Shown here: piece after piece, positions 1 to 8,089 of the stretch
How positions within the stretch are numbered: position 1 is the stretch's first letter
Layout: each line of letters opens with the position of its first letter
NCBI GenBank assembly: GCA_910587275.1
Contig: CAJUMD010000069.1
Span: 1-17,640, forward strand
Origin: an uncultured Kineothrix sp.
GTDB taxonomy: Bacteria > Bacillota > Clostridia > Lachnospirales > Lachnospiraceae
DNA length: 17,640 nt
Direction: 5' to 3'
The notes under the pieces: model-generated
The model's input: only the letters and a program-made list of their open reading frames with translations
The model's database searches: none
What the model was told of the DNA's origin: nothing
Translations under genes and position numbers: made by a program

Positions 1-253
1 GGACATAATCCACCGCCCACGTATCGATTCCCATGCAGGACGGAATTTTCCCGATTTTTTTGCATTCCGCCATCCCTTTTAAGATTTCCCGGAACAGCTT
101 CTCCAAATCCCAGCACAGATGCCCGTCCTTTTTGACCATGCCGTTGTCAAAGCGGTAAATTTCTTCCATCCGGATTTTCCCGTTTTCCACCCGACCGAGC
201 ATATGCCGCCCGCTGGATGCACCGATATCCACCGCAAGATAATAGTTTCCCAT
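1..253 (-). CDS. rhaB: Rhamnulokinase, N-terminal fragment (cut by window edge)
   Basis: Only the first 84 codons are present; the gene runs off the left edge. The protein opens with MGNYYLAVDIGASSGRHMLG, where DIGASSGR is the phosphate-binding start of FGGY/ASKHA sugar kinases; the GASSGRHMLG form and the following ENGKI...EEIYRF are typical of rhamnulokinase. Further on, GIDTWAVDYV matches the conserved second strand region. The enzyme phosphorylates L-rhamnulose in the cytoplasm during rhamnose breakdown. The ATG at 253 has an AGGAGA-type ribosome site about 4 bases upstream. A sigmaA promoter (310-338) and candidate AraC sites (342-374) lie directly upstream, and the next gene upstream on the same strand is an AraC-family regulator, which fits a rhamnose locus. 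Substrate assignment is by recognition of the N terminus only. Confidence 0.85.
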   Translation of the reverse strand, partial: MGNYYLAVDIGASSGRHMLGRVENGKIRMEEIYRFDNGMVKKDGHLCWDLEKLFREILKGMAECKKIGKIPSCMGIDTWAVDYV

Positions 254-309
254 ACTGTCTCCTCCGTATGTTTCCCCCTGTTTTCATGCCGTTTTCGTTC
301 CATGAATCC

Positions 310-338
310 AGTATAGCAGGAGCGGCACGGACTGTTAA
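310..338 (-). promoter_or_regulatory. SigmaA-type promoter of rhaB
   Basis: Read on the minus strand, -35 TTAACA (333-338) is separated by exactly 17 bp from -10 TATACT (310-315), each one base from consensus. It lies about 60 bp upstream of the rhaB start, so rhaB can be transcribed independently of the regulator gene in front of it. Confidence 0.75.
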
Positions 339-341
339 GAT

Positions 342-374
342 TCTTTATTATCCGAAATACTGTCCTTATTTTCC
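342..374 (-). repeat. Pair of 12-bp direct repeats upstream of the rhaB -35 box (candidate AraC-type operator)
   Basis: On the minus strand GGAAAATAAGGA (363-374) and GGATAATAAAGA (342-353) match at 10 of 12 positions and start 21 bp apart, which is two helical turns. The proximal copy ends 3 bp before the -35 box. Directly repeated half-sites at this spacing next to the -35 are how AraC/RhaS-type activators usually bind. Protein binding is inference. Confidence 0.5.
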
Positions 375-396
375 AATCGTTTTTTTTAAAAAGGAG

Positions 397-1380
397 CTAA
401 ATCCGTATCTCCCCATCCCCCCTATGCTCCATCCGGTACTTCCTCGGCGTCATTCCGTACCGCATCTTAAACTGCCGGTAAAAAAAGCTGACATTCTCAT
501 ACCCCACATTCACCGCAATCTCATCCGCGGGAAGCTGTGTTTCCACCAGATAAACCACCGCCTTTTGGAACCTTTTGCGCATCAGGTGTTCCTGGAACGT
601 ATGCCCTGTCTGGTTCTTAATCATCTTACTGAGGGCGGAAACCGTCAGGTTAAAGTCCCTTGCCACCTTACCGAGATTTGCCGTCCGGTACCAGGTATCG
701 ATGTATTTCATCGTCGCCTGCACCACCACATCCTTATAGCTTTGGGAAGAATTGTGTTCCAGGCTTTCCATATGGTTCATGAGGTACAGGAAAACCAGCC
801 CCATGGAATACTGGTTGATTCCGTCTTCTTCCGGATTTCCCTCGGCAATGGACAGTACCATGTTTTCCACCAGGTTTTCAATCGCCTTCTGGCTGCCCAG
901 CCGGAATAAAAGATAATGGGACACCGGATGGTTGTAACGGAACGTATTCAGCAGAAAATCCGCAATGACGTTATGCTCTTTTAACATCTGCAGCGGAATG
1001 TCAAAAAATTCCGGCAGCGCAATGAAATTAATCCCGATATCCCCGTATTCCGCACGTTTCACGCCATGACAGACATGCTGGTTCAAAAGCAGCATATCCC
1101 CCTGTTCCATGGTCAGTTCCTTCCCGTCTATGTAATGGGTAATGGTTCCCTGGCAGACATACATGATTTCGATGTAATTATGCCTGTGGGCGGGAAAATC
1201 AATAAAACGGCTGTGGGTACGAACCGTAATCAGCCTGTTTTCCCGCAGCAGCAGCTTCGCATCCACCTCAAAGGCATCTTTCACCGTATAAATATCCCGT
1301 TTCACCGCATCCGTCCCGTTCCGGTATGCCTGCTCCTCCGGCGATATTTCCAGCAGTTTACGCATTAATCCGTCATCCAA
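397..1380 (-). CDS. AraC-family transcriptional regulator (likely rhamnose regulator)
   Basis: 327 residues. An N-terminal cupin-like sensing domain (about residues 45-120) includes HRHNYIEIMYV at 66-76 and GDMLLLNQHVCHG. The C-terminal double helix-turn-helix AraC domain (about 222-318) shows LGKVARDFNLTVSALSKMIK (first HTH) and DEIAVNVGYENVSFFYRQFK ending in the family signature GMTPRKYR. The start is a TTG at 1380 with GGAGGAG 7 bases upstream; an internal ATG five codons later (1365) has no comparable site. It sits 52 bp after the VWA gene with no clear promoter in that gap, so it may be the last gene of the upstream operon, or have its own promoter inside the VWA gene. Its position before rhaB and the direct repeats at 342-374 suggest it controls rhaB; the sugar it senses is inferred from context. 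Confidence 0.88.
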   Translation of the reverse strand: MDDGLMRKLLEISPEEQAYRNGTDAVKRDIYTVKDAFEVDAKLLLRENRLITVRTHSRFIDFPAHRHNYIEIMYVCQGTITHYIDGKELTMEQGDMLLLNQHVCHGVKRAEYGDIGINFIALPEFFDIPLQMLKEHNVIADFLLNTFRYNHPVSHYLLFRLGSQKAIENLVENMVLSIAEGNPEEDGINQYSMGLVFLYLMNHMESLEHNSSQSYKDVVVQATMKYIDTWYRTANLGKVARDFNLTVSALSKMIKNQTGHTFQEHLMRKRFQKAVVYLVETQLPADEIAVNVGYENVSFFYRQFKMRYGMTPRKYRMEHRGDGEIRI

Positions 1381-1432
1381 CCCGAAACTCCTCCATTTAT
1401 TCCGCCGCAGAAAATCTCCTTACGACCCGCTT

Positions 1433-2614
1433 TCACGTCTTCCTCTTTTCAAACTCCTTACGGAATTCCTGCAAATCCTGCCCGCGCAGGGCGCGCCCCA
1501 AAAGCTCCGGAAGCATCTGCGGATTGCAGGCAAAGCAGGGAATTTCCAACCCGGCTACTTTTTGCGCCATTGCCGCATCGTAATAAGGCTTACCGCTCTG
1601 CGCCAGGGCAAGCAGGCATACCACCGTCACGCCGGATACCTTCATTTCTTCCAGCCTGCGCAGCAGCGCTGCACGGTTGCCGCACTCATCCAAATCCGAA
1701 ATCAGGAAAAACAGGGTCTTGGAAGGATGCTCAATAAACTGCTGGCAATATGCCACCGATTTATCAATGTCCGTACCTCCCCCGAGCTGGAAGCCAAACA
1801 GCAAATCCACGGGATCATCGCTTTTCTCCGTCAAATCCACAATATTCGTGTCAAAGGCGACAATCCGGGTGGTCAGGCTCGACATGCTGGCAAGGATACA
1901 ACTGATAATGGAAGAATAAATAACGGATTCCCCCATGGAACCGCTTTGGTCAATGTCCAGAATCACCGTCCATTTATTTGCCGCCGTGGTGCTCGTCCGG
2001 TCAAAAAAATAGAAATGCTCCGGCACGATGGTATGAAGCTCCCGGTTATAATGCTTTAAGTTCCGGGAAATGGTCGCCTTATAGTCCAAAGCCGCCGCGG
2101 AAGGAATGGGGGAATGTTTCCTGCGGTTTACCGCCGCCGTCACTGCCCTGCGGATATCCTGCTCAAAAAGTTTGTTGATTTCCTCCACAATCTTGCGGAT
2201 AAACAGACGCACGCTCTCTTTGGAGCGTTTCGGAATCTGGTCCTTTAACAGCAAAATTGTGGATGCCAAATTCACATCGGGCTCCAAATGCTCCAAAAGC
2301 TCCGGCTCAAAAATAAGCTGCTTTAAACCGCAGCGGGTCATGGCATCCCCCTGGATGACCGTCACCAGCTCCTTGTCAAACAGACTCCTCACATCCCCCA
2401 GCCACTTACTGATCCGGGGACTGGACGGTCCGTTTCCGGCTCCGCTGCCCCCGCCAAAGCCCCCTGCCTCCGTATTATTATAAATGGCGGCCAGTGCCTG
2501 ATCCATCAGGTCCTGCTCCGGAGTAAGAGCCGCATTTCCGATATTCCCAAACCGTTTCTGGCTTTCCTGGCCCAAAATCAGCCTCCATCTTTTTATGTTT
2601 TCTTCCCGGTTCAT
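1433..2614 (-). CDS. yehP: VWA-domain protein, YehP-like partner of a MoxR ATPase
   Basis: 393 residues from the ATG at 2614. It has a helical N-terminal half beginning NREENIKRWRLILG, with a Gly/Ser-rich stretch GGFGGGSGAGNG at about 51-62, then RRKHSPIPSA...LDYKATISRNLKHY at 165-189. The C-terminal von Willebrand A domain (about 215-380) has a complete MIDAS metal site: DQSGSMGES (Asp222, Ser224, Ser226), GGGTDI (Thr281) and FLISDLDE. This architecture and these motifs match E. coli YehP (CoxE-like VWA). VWA proteins of this kind work with MoxR AAA+ ATPases, one of which is encoded two genes upstream. Alternative in-frame ATGs at 2635 and 2623 exist; 2614 was chosen because the conserved family start follows it and AAAGG lies about 10 bases upstream. 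Cellular function is unknown. Confidence 0.85.
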   Translation of the reverse strand: MNREENIKRWRLILGQESQKRFGNIGNAALTPEQDLMDQALAAIYNNTEAGGFGGGSGAGNGPSSPRISKWLGDVRSLFDKELVTVIQGDAMTRCGLKQLIFEPELLEHLEPDVNLASTILLLKDQIPKRSKESVRLFIRKIVEEINKLFEQDIRRAVTAAVNRRKHSPIPSAAALDYKATISRNLKHYNRELHTIVPEHFYFFDRTSTTAANKWTVILDIDQSGSMGESVIYSSIISCILASMSSLTTRIVAFDTNIVDLTEKSDDPVDLLFGFQLGGGTDIDKSVAYCQQFIEHPSKTLFFLISDLDECGNRAALLRRLEEMKVSGVTVVCLLALAQSGKPYYDAAMAQKVAGLEIPCFACNPQMLPELLGRALRGQDLQEFRKEFEKRKT

Positions 2615-2705
2615 CCCATACATACCTTTCCGCATCCTTGCACGATGCCGCAGCCATCCCGCATTCTTTCCATTCCATACCCCTTTTCAGCCGCCAAAAA
2701 CCATC

Positions 2706-4964
2706 TTAAAAGTCAAAATCAAACTCCTCCAAACTTTCCACCATCTTTTGTTCCGTCTCCTGCAGAACCTGATTCACGGACTCACTGACCTGCAGCCCGT
2801 TTAACCCCCAAATCTCTCCGAGGTTTTCCGCAATTTCGTCCCGCTCCATGGCGGTAAAATCCGCAAAGGCACGCCGCAGGAATACCAGCGCCCGCTTAAA
2901 GTCTTCCTCATCCAAAGTGTCCAGATAAGCGTCCAGGCTCTCCCACAGGGACAGCCTTGCAATCAGGGCATAGCGGTTTTTCATGGCAAGCCCCTCAAAC
3001 CATCCCGCCCCCAGCTCCGCAGGCACTCCCTTGGAAAGCCTGCGCCGCACTTCCAAATTGAGCTGCCCGCCGTCCATGCATCCCCGCTCCAACAAAATGG
3101 CAGCGGCAAACCCGGAAAGTTTTGTATTCAGGTCGTCCCGCTTTGCCGTCTCCTCCAAGGCATCCAGCCATGCCCGGCTGTCCAGGAAATCATGGGCAAG
3201 GGCGGCGCGGTTCAATTGTTCCGCCGCCGTAACCATCCCTTTGCCTGCTGCATCGTCACAGACACAGGCTCCCGGCAGAATCAGACAGGCACGGTAAAAA
3301 ATCTGGCAAAGGATGGGCGCCAAAGGGGCGGCATCCAAATGCCGGATATCACCGTACTGCACCACAACGGAAAGCCGGTCAGCCGTGGCTGCCAGTTCCT
3401 CCAGGGAAGCCGCATCCACCGCCATTGCCTGCAGCGCTGCGGTGGCATAGGCCACGGCGGAAGCCATGCCGCAGGCAAAGGCATCCTCAATCACACCGGC
3501 AATTTCCCCCATACCGGGGGCGGTCTCTACCCTTTCCTTCATGGCAAAGGATGCCGCCTGTTCCACCGTATCCCCCTTCAACGCCGCTTCCACCAATTCA
3601 ATCTCCGCCTCCGGTGTCCAGCGTACCACCCAATGCTCCGCCCATGTGGCATTGTCCTGGTTTACCTTCTGCGGAACGGCAAAATGGATTCCCAAAACCC
3701 GGAGCCGGTGCAGAAGGAAGGAACGGTGCAAATCAAGGAAAGCCGCCTTCCGCGAGGAAACGTTGCGGTTTTCACGCAAATCAAGGGGCAGATCCTGTGC
3801 GGTGATATCCCGGTATTTTTCCAGTTTCCATTCTTTTAACTGCCTGTAAAAATCCTCCTGGATGCTGGTGCGGCTGACCCCTTCCGGTAAGGCGCCGATG
3901 GCGGTTCCGATTTCCGTATCCGCCATGGCAAGACTGACGGCAGAAAACCTGCCCCCGCCCAAACAGGTCACTGCCGCATCCCGCAGGTCACGTAATACGG
4001 GGGATTTTCCGCCGCGGAGTCCCGCCAGGGAATTAGCCAGCCGGACCGCTTCTATCACCTCCGCAGAGGAAACAGGGGTGCCGTGCTCCCTTTGGTACCC
4101 GGCAATCCGCGAAAGGTAAACCTGCGGCACATACTGCAAATCCCCCCGCTGCAAGGCTTCCCACAGCAGGGAATAATATGCCGGCGCTTTATTGCCGGCG
4201 CCGTAGCCCGCCCGGGCAGACAGCCGGTAATAGGAATAAGGCATCAGGGTATGACTGGCTTCCACCCTTGGCAGGGAAGCCAGTTCTTCCTCTGTCATGG
4301 GCAGGGCATCTTCGGACAAAAGCCCGGACACATGGTAAGCGCCCGTGACCGCCACGATTTCCTCCGGTGCAAATCCTTCCTCCAACGCCTCCCTTATCCG
4401 AAGCCGCATAAAAGCCTCCCTCACCAAAGTCTCCGCCCTTTCCGGATCCTGTTCCTGACCGGCCTCCCGCAGGCCGAAGCCAAACAGGGCGGCTCCTTCG
4501 CAATACCCGTCCGCATCCTGCGCGTGTTCCATCACCCGTTCCCAAAAAGTTTCATGCCCGTCCTCTCCCGCCTGACGGTCCAGGCGCTCATAAACGCCCA
4601 TGCGCTCCTCCTCACCCTCCGTCCTTTCCTGCCTGCCGGAAGGCAGCGCAAGAAAAACACCGGAAGGCAAATCCATAAAACGGCATTCCACACCCTGCTC
4701 CTTACACCAGCAGATTGCCTGGTATTCCGGGGAATACTCCGCAAAGGGGTACAGAACCGTCCGCACAGGGGCTTCCTTTGTGTAGGCGAGGATTGCAATG
4801 GGGGGCTTTGTCTCCGGCCGGGTGATGTCCGCCATCAACTCATTAAAATCACCGGGACCCTCCACCAAAACCAAACGGGGTTTTTTCTCTGTCAAAAATT
4901 GCCGCAAATGCCACGCGCCCGCAGGCGACAGGTGGCGAATGCCGAATACATAAGGGTGTGTCAT
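2706..4964 (-). CDS. yehM: DUF5682 (YehM-like) protein with TraB/EreA-like N-terminal motifs
   Basis: 752 residues, close to the length of E. coli YehM. The start ATG at 4964 overlaps the TGA of the ATPase gene (ATGA) and has AGAGGA 5 bases upstream; an ATG five codons earlier lacks this. The N-terminal 240 residues carry GIRHLSPAGAWHL (His11), LVLVEGPGDF (Glu35) and, later, VAVTGAYHVSGL (His211), the same order of motifs as TraB/Tiki/EreA/ChaN-type proteins. They are followed by MPYSYYRLSARAGYGAGNKA, a stretch I associate with this family. The remainder (about 280-752) is Ala/Leu-rich and helical. No signal peptide or membrane segment is seen, so it is probably cytoplasmic. Translation is tightly coupled to the ATPase. 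Family assignment is confident; any enzyme activity is inference, since a metal-dependent hydrolase role has not been shown for this family as far as I know. Confidence 0.82.
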   Translation of the reverse strand: MTHPYVFGIRHLSPAGAWHLRQFLTEKKPRLVLVEGPGDFNELMADITRPETKPPIAILAYTKEAPVRTVLYPFAEYSPEYQAICWCKEQGVECRFMDLPSGVFLALPSGRQERTEGEEERMGVYERLDRQAGEDGHETFWERVMEHAQDADGYCEGAALFGFGLREAGQEQDPERAETLVREAFMRLRIREALEEGFAPEEIVAVTGAYHVSGLLSEDALPMTEEELASLPRVEASHTLMPYSYYRLSARAGYGAGNKAPAYYSLLWEALQRGDLQYVPQVYLSRIAGYQREHGTPVSSAEVIEAVRLANSLAGLRGGKSPVLRDLRDAAVTCLGGGRFSAVSLAMADTEIGTAIGALPEGVSRTSIQEDFYRQLKEWKLEKYRDITAQDLPLDLRENRNVSSRKAAFLDLHRSFLLHRLRVLGIHFAVPQKVNQDNATWAEHWVVRWTPEAEIELVEAALKGDTVEQAASFAMKERVETAPGMGEIAGVIEDAFACGMASAVAYATAALQAMAVDAASLEELAATADRLSVVVQYGDIRHLDAAPLAPILCQIFYRACLILPGACVCDDAAGKGMVTAAEQLNRAALAHDFLDSRAWLDALEETAKRDDLNTKLSGFAAAILLERGCMDGGQLNLEVRRRLSKGVPAELGAGWFEGLAMKNRYALIARLSLWESLDAYLDTLDEEDFKRALVFLRRAFADFTAMERDEIAENLGEIWGLNGLQVSESVNQVLQETEQKMVESLEEFDFDF

Positions 4965-6073
4965 AATAATCCTCTGCATGCTTTATACAATCCGCTCCAG
5001 TGGGAACCCCGCTTCTTCATCACATGTTCCAGGTATTCCTTCCAGGCTACATAATCTTTTTCCTCATCCTTAATAATGGCTCCCTGCAGTCCGGCAGCCA
5101 AATCCTCATCGCTGATACTGCCATTGCCGAAACTTCCCGCCAGCGACATACTGTTACAGAGCAGGGAAATCGCCTCCGCCGTGGAAAGCACACCCGATGT
5201 GGGCTTCACTTTCTGGCTCCGGTCACAGGTTTCCCCGCTGCGGAGTTCCCGGAAAATGGTGCAGACTTTCTCCACCACCTCGGATTCCGGCAGGGAAGCG
5301 TTTAAATCCAGCCCGGCGGAAAGCTGCGCCACCCTGGTACGGACGATTTCCATCTCGGATTCCAAATCGGCAGGCGCCGGGAGCACCACAATGTTAAAAC
5401 GGCGTTTCAGAGCCGCGGACATTTCATTGACGCCCTTATCCCTGGTATTTGCCGTGGCAATCAGGGAAAAACCTTTTTTGGCCGGGACCTCCATATTAAG
5501 TTCCGGCACGGAAATTCTCTTTTCCGACAAAATCGATATCAGCGCATCCTGCACTTCGGAAGCGCATCTGGATATCTCCTCCAGCCTGACAACGGTTCCT
5601 GTCTCCATGGCATGGAAAACGGGGCTTTTCAACATCGCCTCTTTGGAAGGTCCTTTCGCTATCAGCATGGCATAATTCCAGGAATAGCGAATCTGTTCCT
5701 CGGTCGTTCCCGCAGTGCCCTGGATAACTTTCGTGGAATCCCCGTTGATGGCGGCGGTCAAATGCTCCGACAGCCAGCTCTTGGCAGTCCCCGGCTCCCC
5801 GATTAATAAAAGCGCCCGGTCCGTGACCAAAGTGGCGATTGCAATCTCCACCAGCCGCTCATGCCCGATATATTTGGGGGTAATGACCGTATTCCCCACC
5901 CTGCCGCCGCAAATATAGGTACGGACGGAACGGGGAGACATTTTCCACCCCACGGGAACGGGGTCCTTTTCGGCAGCAGCCAAAGCGTCAAGTTCTTTTT
6001 GGAAAAGCAGCTCTGCCGGCAGCCTTTGTAATTGTTCTTCCATAATGTTATGCTGTTCCTTTCTTTCATCCAT
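4961..6073 (-). CDS. yehL: MoxR-type AAA+ ATPase, YehL subfamily
   Basis: 370 residues from ATG 6073, near the roughly 360 of E. coli YehL. Walker A is GEPGTAKS (92-99), Walker B region TVVRLEEISRC (about 160-170), sensor 1 LIATANTRD (204-212) and the arginine-finger region AALKRRFN (221-227), in the usual MoxR order, with VQDALISILSEKRISVPEL between them. Walker B ends Leu-Glu-Glu rather than the usual Asp-Glu; I recall the same in YehL relatives. MoxR ATPases form hexamers that remodel or activate client proteins together with VWA partners; here the VWA protein is two genes downstream. The 3' end overlaps the next gene by 4 bases. The start is uncertain: a TTG at 6082 and an ATG at 6043 preceded by AAAGGA are alternatives, and the site before 6073 (AGAGA) is weak, so translation may depend on coupling to the HEAT gene ending at 6092. 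Confidence 0.88.
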   Translation of the reverse strand: MDERKEQHNIMEEQLQRLPAELLFQKELDALAAAEKDPVPVGWKMSPRSVRTYICGGRVGNTVITPKYIGHERLVEIAIATLVTDRALLLIGEPGTAKSWLSEHLTAAINGDSTKVIQGTAGTTEEQIRYSWNYAMLIAKGPSKEAMLKSPVFHAMETGTVVRLEEISRCASEVQDALISILSEKRISVPELNMEVPAKKGFSLIATANTRDKGVNEMSAALKRRFNIVVLPAPADLESEMEIVRTRVAQLSAGLDLNASLPESEVVEKVCTIFRELRSGETCDRSQKVKPTSGVLSTAEAISLLCNSMSLAGSFGNGSISDEDLAAGLQGAIIKDEEKDYVAWKEYLEHVMKKRGSHWSGLYKACRGLL

Positions 6074-6091
6074 CTCATTCAATTCTCTAAT

Positions 6092-8038
6092 TCATCTTTT
6101 TAATTCATCCAAAAATCCCAAAAACTGTTCTTCCCCCGAACGGGAATCCCGCATACGCAGCCGCCCCTGCCGATACAAATCATAAACACTTTGCATTTCC
6201 TCATATACGGCGGCACCGTCCCCCGGCAGCAATGCCGCAAAAGCGGAAAGCTCCGAGAAATAGAACGGGCGGTTCTGTCCGGTAAAATAACCGGTGGCAA
6301 GCCCCTCGCATTTGGAATACCCGCAGTGCTTCAGGGCAAGCAGGTATTCCCTGGGAGCCGCCGTCTTCCGCGCACGGCCGTAAAAATATTCCCCCAGCTT
6401 ACGGCAGTAAGCCTCATCCCCGGGATTAACACAGTCCATCAGCACCCGGTCAATATCCGCGTTCTGGCAGCGCATAAGAATGTCCGTAAACCGTCCGGTG
6501 ATATCCTGTTTTACCAGTCTGCAGTATTCCGGCGCCGGCTCCCCGGACGGATGGGTACGGCGTCCATGCTTGATATGCAGCACATATGCGTTTTCCCTCC
6601 CGTCAAACCTGAGTCCGTCAATCCCCCTTGCCAACAGAGGATAGAACTCCGTGCCGGATTGGAACAGTTTCCCCTTAAGCTGCTTCTCCAGCCAGTCACA
6701 GCAGTCCTCCCCGTCAAGGAGCCGTGCCGCCACCGCCATGGGAAAATAGGTCTTTCGCCTGCCTTTGCGCCTGCCTTCCGCCTCGTACAGCTCCACCGCA
6801 AGGGCACAGAGTTCCCCGTCCGGGTGGCAGTGCAATGCCTGGTGCAGCAGATAGGGAACCGAAGATTGGAACGTAAACGTAATCTCCCTGTTTCCGGTAT
6901 TAAATCCTGCCATAACCGTCTCACCGATGGCGTTGGCCACAAACACGTTTTTTTTGTCTTCGTAGATATATTTCATGCGTTCTTCCAAATCCGCCGCCAT
7001 GCGGAAAATCCCGCAGATTTCCTTTCCGCTTTTCCCGGGCAGGGCTGCCAGCGATTCCCCCAGCAGGACTCCCTGTTCCCGGGTTATAACAGGCTCGGCA
7101 TGTTCTTCCTCCCAAGGCAGCAGTTGTTCCTTCAATTTCCCCGCCACAAACCGGGAAGCCCATTCCGTCTCCGCATAAACCAGATAATGCATGGCATCCA
7201 CGGGCTTCTTTTTGTACAGCTCCGCGAAGACAGCCTCCGCTTTTCCGTCCTCCATATTTGCCAGCGCATAGTAGGCCGTCTTTCTCGCATTCCCCTTTTC
7301 CGTCTTTGTCAGCTCCAAAAGCAAATCCACGTTTCCGGGACGGCAGCGCAGTGCAAAGATAATGGCCTGGCGCACCTCTTTTTCCGCCTCCGGCAGTATA
7401 TTTACAAAAAAGGCATTGGACGCCTCCCCGTCCACCGCCATCATGACATGGATGCGGCGTACCATTTCCTTTTTCCCCTTAGGATCAAACCCGTTCTGCA
7501 GCAGGGGCAGAATGGATGCATCTTCCTCTTTCAGCCATTCCGCCACCGTATCCGCAAGCTCCCCGTAAGAAGCCCCCAAAGCCTGAACCATCGCCGCCTT
7601 AATCCGGTAATCCCGGAATAGCTCCGGGCGGTCCCTGTGGGTATCCAGCACGTAACCGTAATGTCCGCTGCCGGAATTTAACAGGGACTCCGTTAACGTT
7701 TTAACCACGGAATAGGGCGCGTTGGTAACGGCGCTGCCCCACCCGCCTCCTGCCAAAGGCTCCACTGTCCCCTCCACTGCCACTGCTCCCTGTGTGCACA
7801 GCACGGCATCCACCAGTGTAATGGCATCCAGCAGAAAATCTTCTTTCTTCTCCGCATCCGGGGATAAAAGCAGCCCAATCAACTGCCCGATTTTGGCAAA
7901 AACCGGTGAAGCCTGCTCCAAAGGCGCAAAAGCCTCCGCCGCACGCCTGAGGCGGAAATCTTCCGCAAGCAGGCCGGTGCCTGCAATCATGGCGGCGCGG
8001 AGCCTTGCACGCAATTCATATAAAGGTGAAATATCCAT
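6092..8038 (-). CDS. Large HEAT-like helical-repeat protein of the MoxR/VWA operon
   Basis: 648 residues with no signal peptide or membrane segment. The region at about 141-275 reads as paired amphipathic helices of HEAT/ARM type (for example IKAAMVQALGASYGELADTV, EVRQAIIFALRCRPGNVDLL, ARKTAYYALANMEDGKAEAV). Before it, a distinctive PYSVVKTLTESLLNSGSGHYGYV-like stretch lies at 108-130. The C-terminal half includes a basic segment (EAEGRRKGRRKTYF) and ends in charged helices. The start at 8038 has AGGAGG 8 bases upstream. It follows the SWIM gene by 51 bp and ends 18 bp before the ATPase start. I recall DUF5691-type proteins occupying this slot in related operons, but I cannot confirm that family here. 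A scaffold or client-binding role is inferred from the repeats only. Confidence 0.75.
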   Translation of the reverse strand: MDISPLYELRARLRAAMIAGTGLLAEDFRLRRAAEAFAPLEQASPVFAKIGQLIGLLLSPDAEKKEDFLLDAITLVDAVLCTQGAVAVEGTVEPLAGGGWGSAVTNAPYSVVKTLTESLLNSGSGHYGYVLDTHRDRPELFRDYRIKAAMVQALGASYGELADTVAEWLKEEDASILPLLQNGFDPKGKKEMVRRIHVMMAVDGEASNAFFVNILPEAEKEVRQAIIFALRCRPGNVDLLLELTKTEKGNARKTAYYALANMEDGKAEAVFAELYKKKPVDAMHYLVYAETEWASRFVAGKLKEQLLPWEEEHAEPVITREQGVLLGESLAALPGKSGKEICGIFRMAADLEERMKYIYEDKKNVFVANAIGETVMAGFNTGNREITFTFQSSVPYLLHQALHCHPDGELCALAVELYEAEGRRKGRRKTYFPMAVAARLLDGEDCCDWLEKQLKGKLFQSGTEFYPLLARGIDGLRFDGRENAYVLHIKHGRRTHPSGEPAPEYCRLVKQDITGRFTDILMRCQNADIDRVLMDCVNPGDEAYCRKLGEYFYGRARKTAAPREYLLALKHCGYSKCEGLATGYFTGQNRPFYFSELSAFAALLPGDGAAVYEEMQSVYDLYRQGRLRMRDSRSGEEQFLGFLDELKR

Positions 8039-8089
8039 TTCTTTTTCCTCCTCTGATCCTGACCATATATGCCGGCTTCGGCTGCCCGC

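Noticed and set aside
217..909. A 230-codon open frame on the plus strand
   Set aside because: Antisense to rhaB, its promoter and the AraC gene, both of which are clearly recognisable on the other strand.
4083..5054. A 323-codon open frame on the plus strand
   Set aside because: Antisense to the DUF5682 gene and the 3' end of the ATPase gene; low-information composition and no start signals.
6191..7621. A 476-codon open frame on the plus strand
   Set aside because: It lies wholly antisense to the HEAT-like gene, has no ribosome site, shows a composition rich in Arg/His/Pro/Phe typical of a reverse-strand shadow, and matches no family I recognise.
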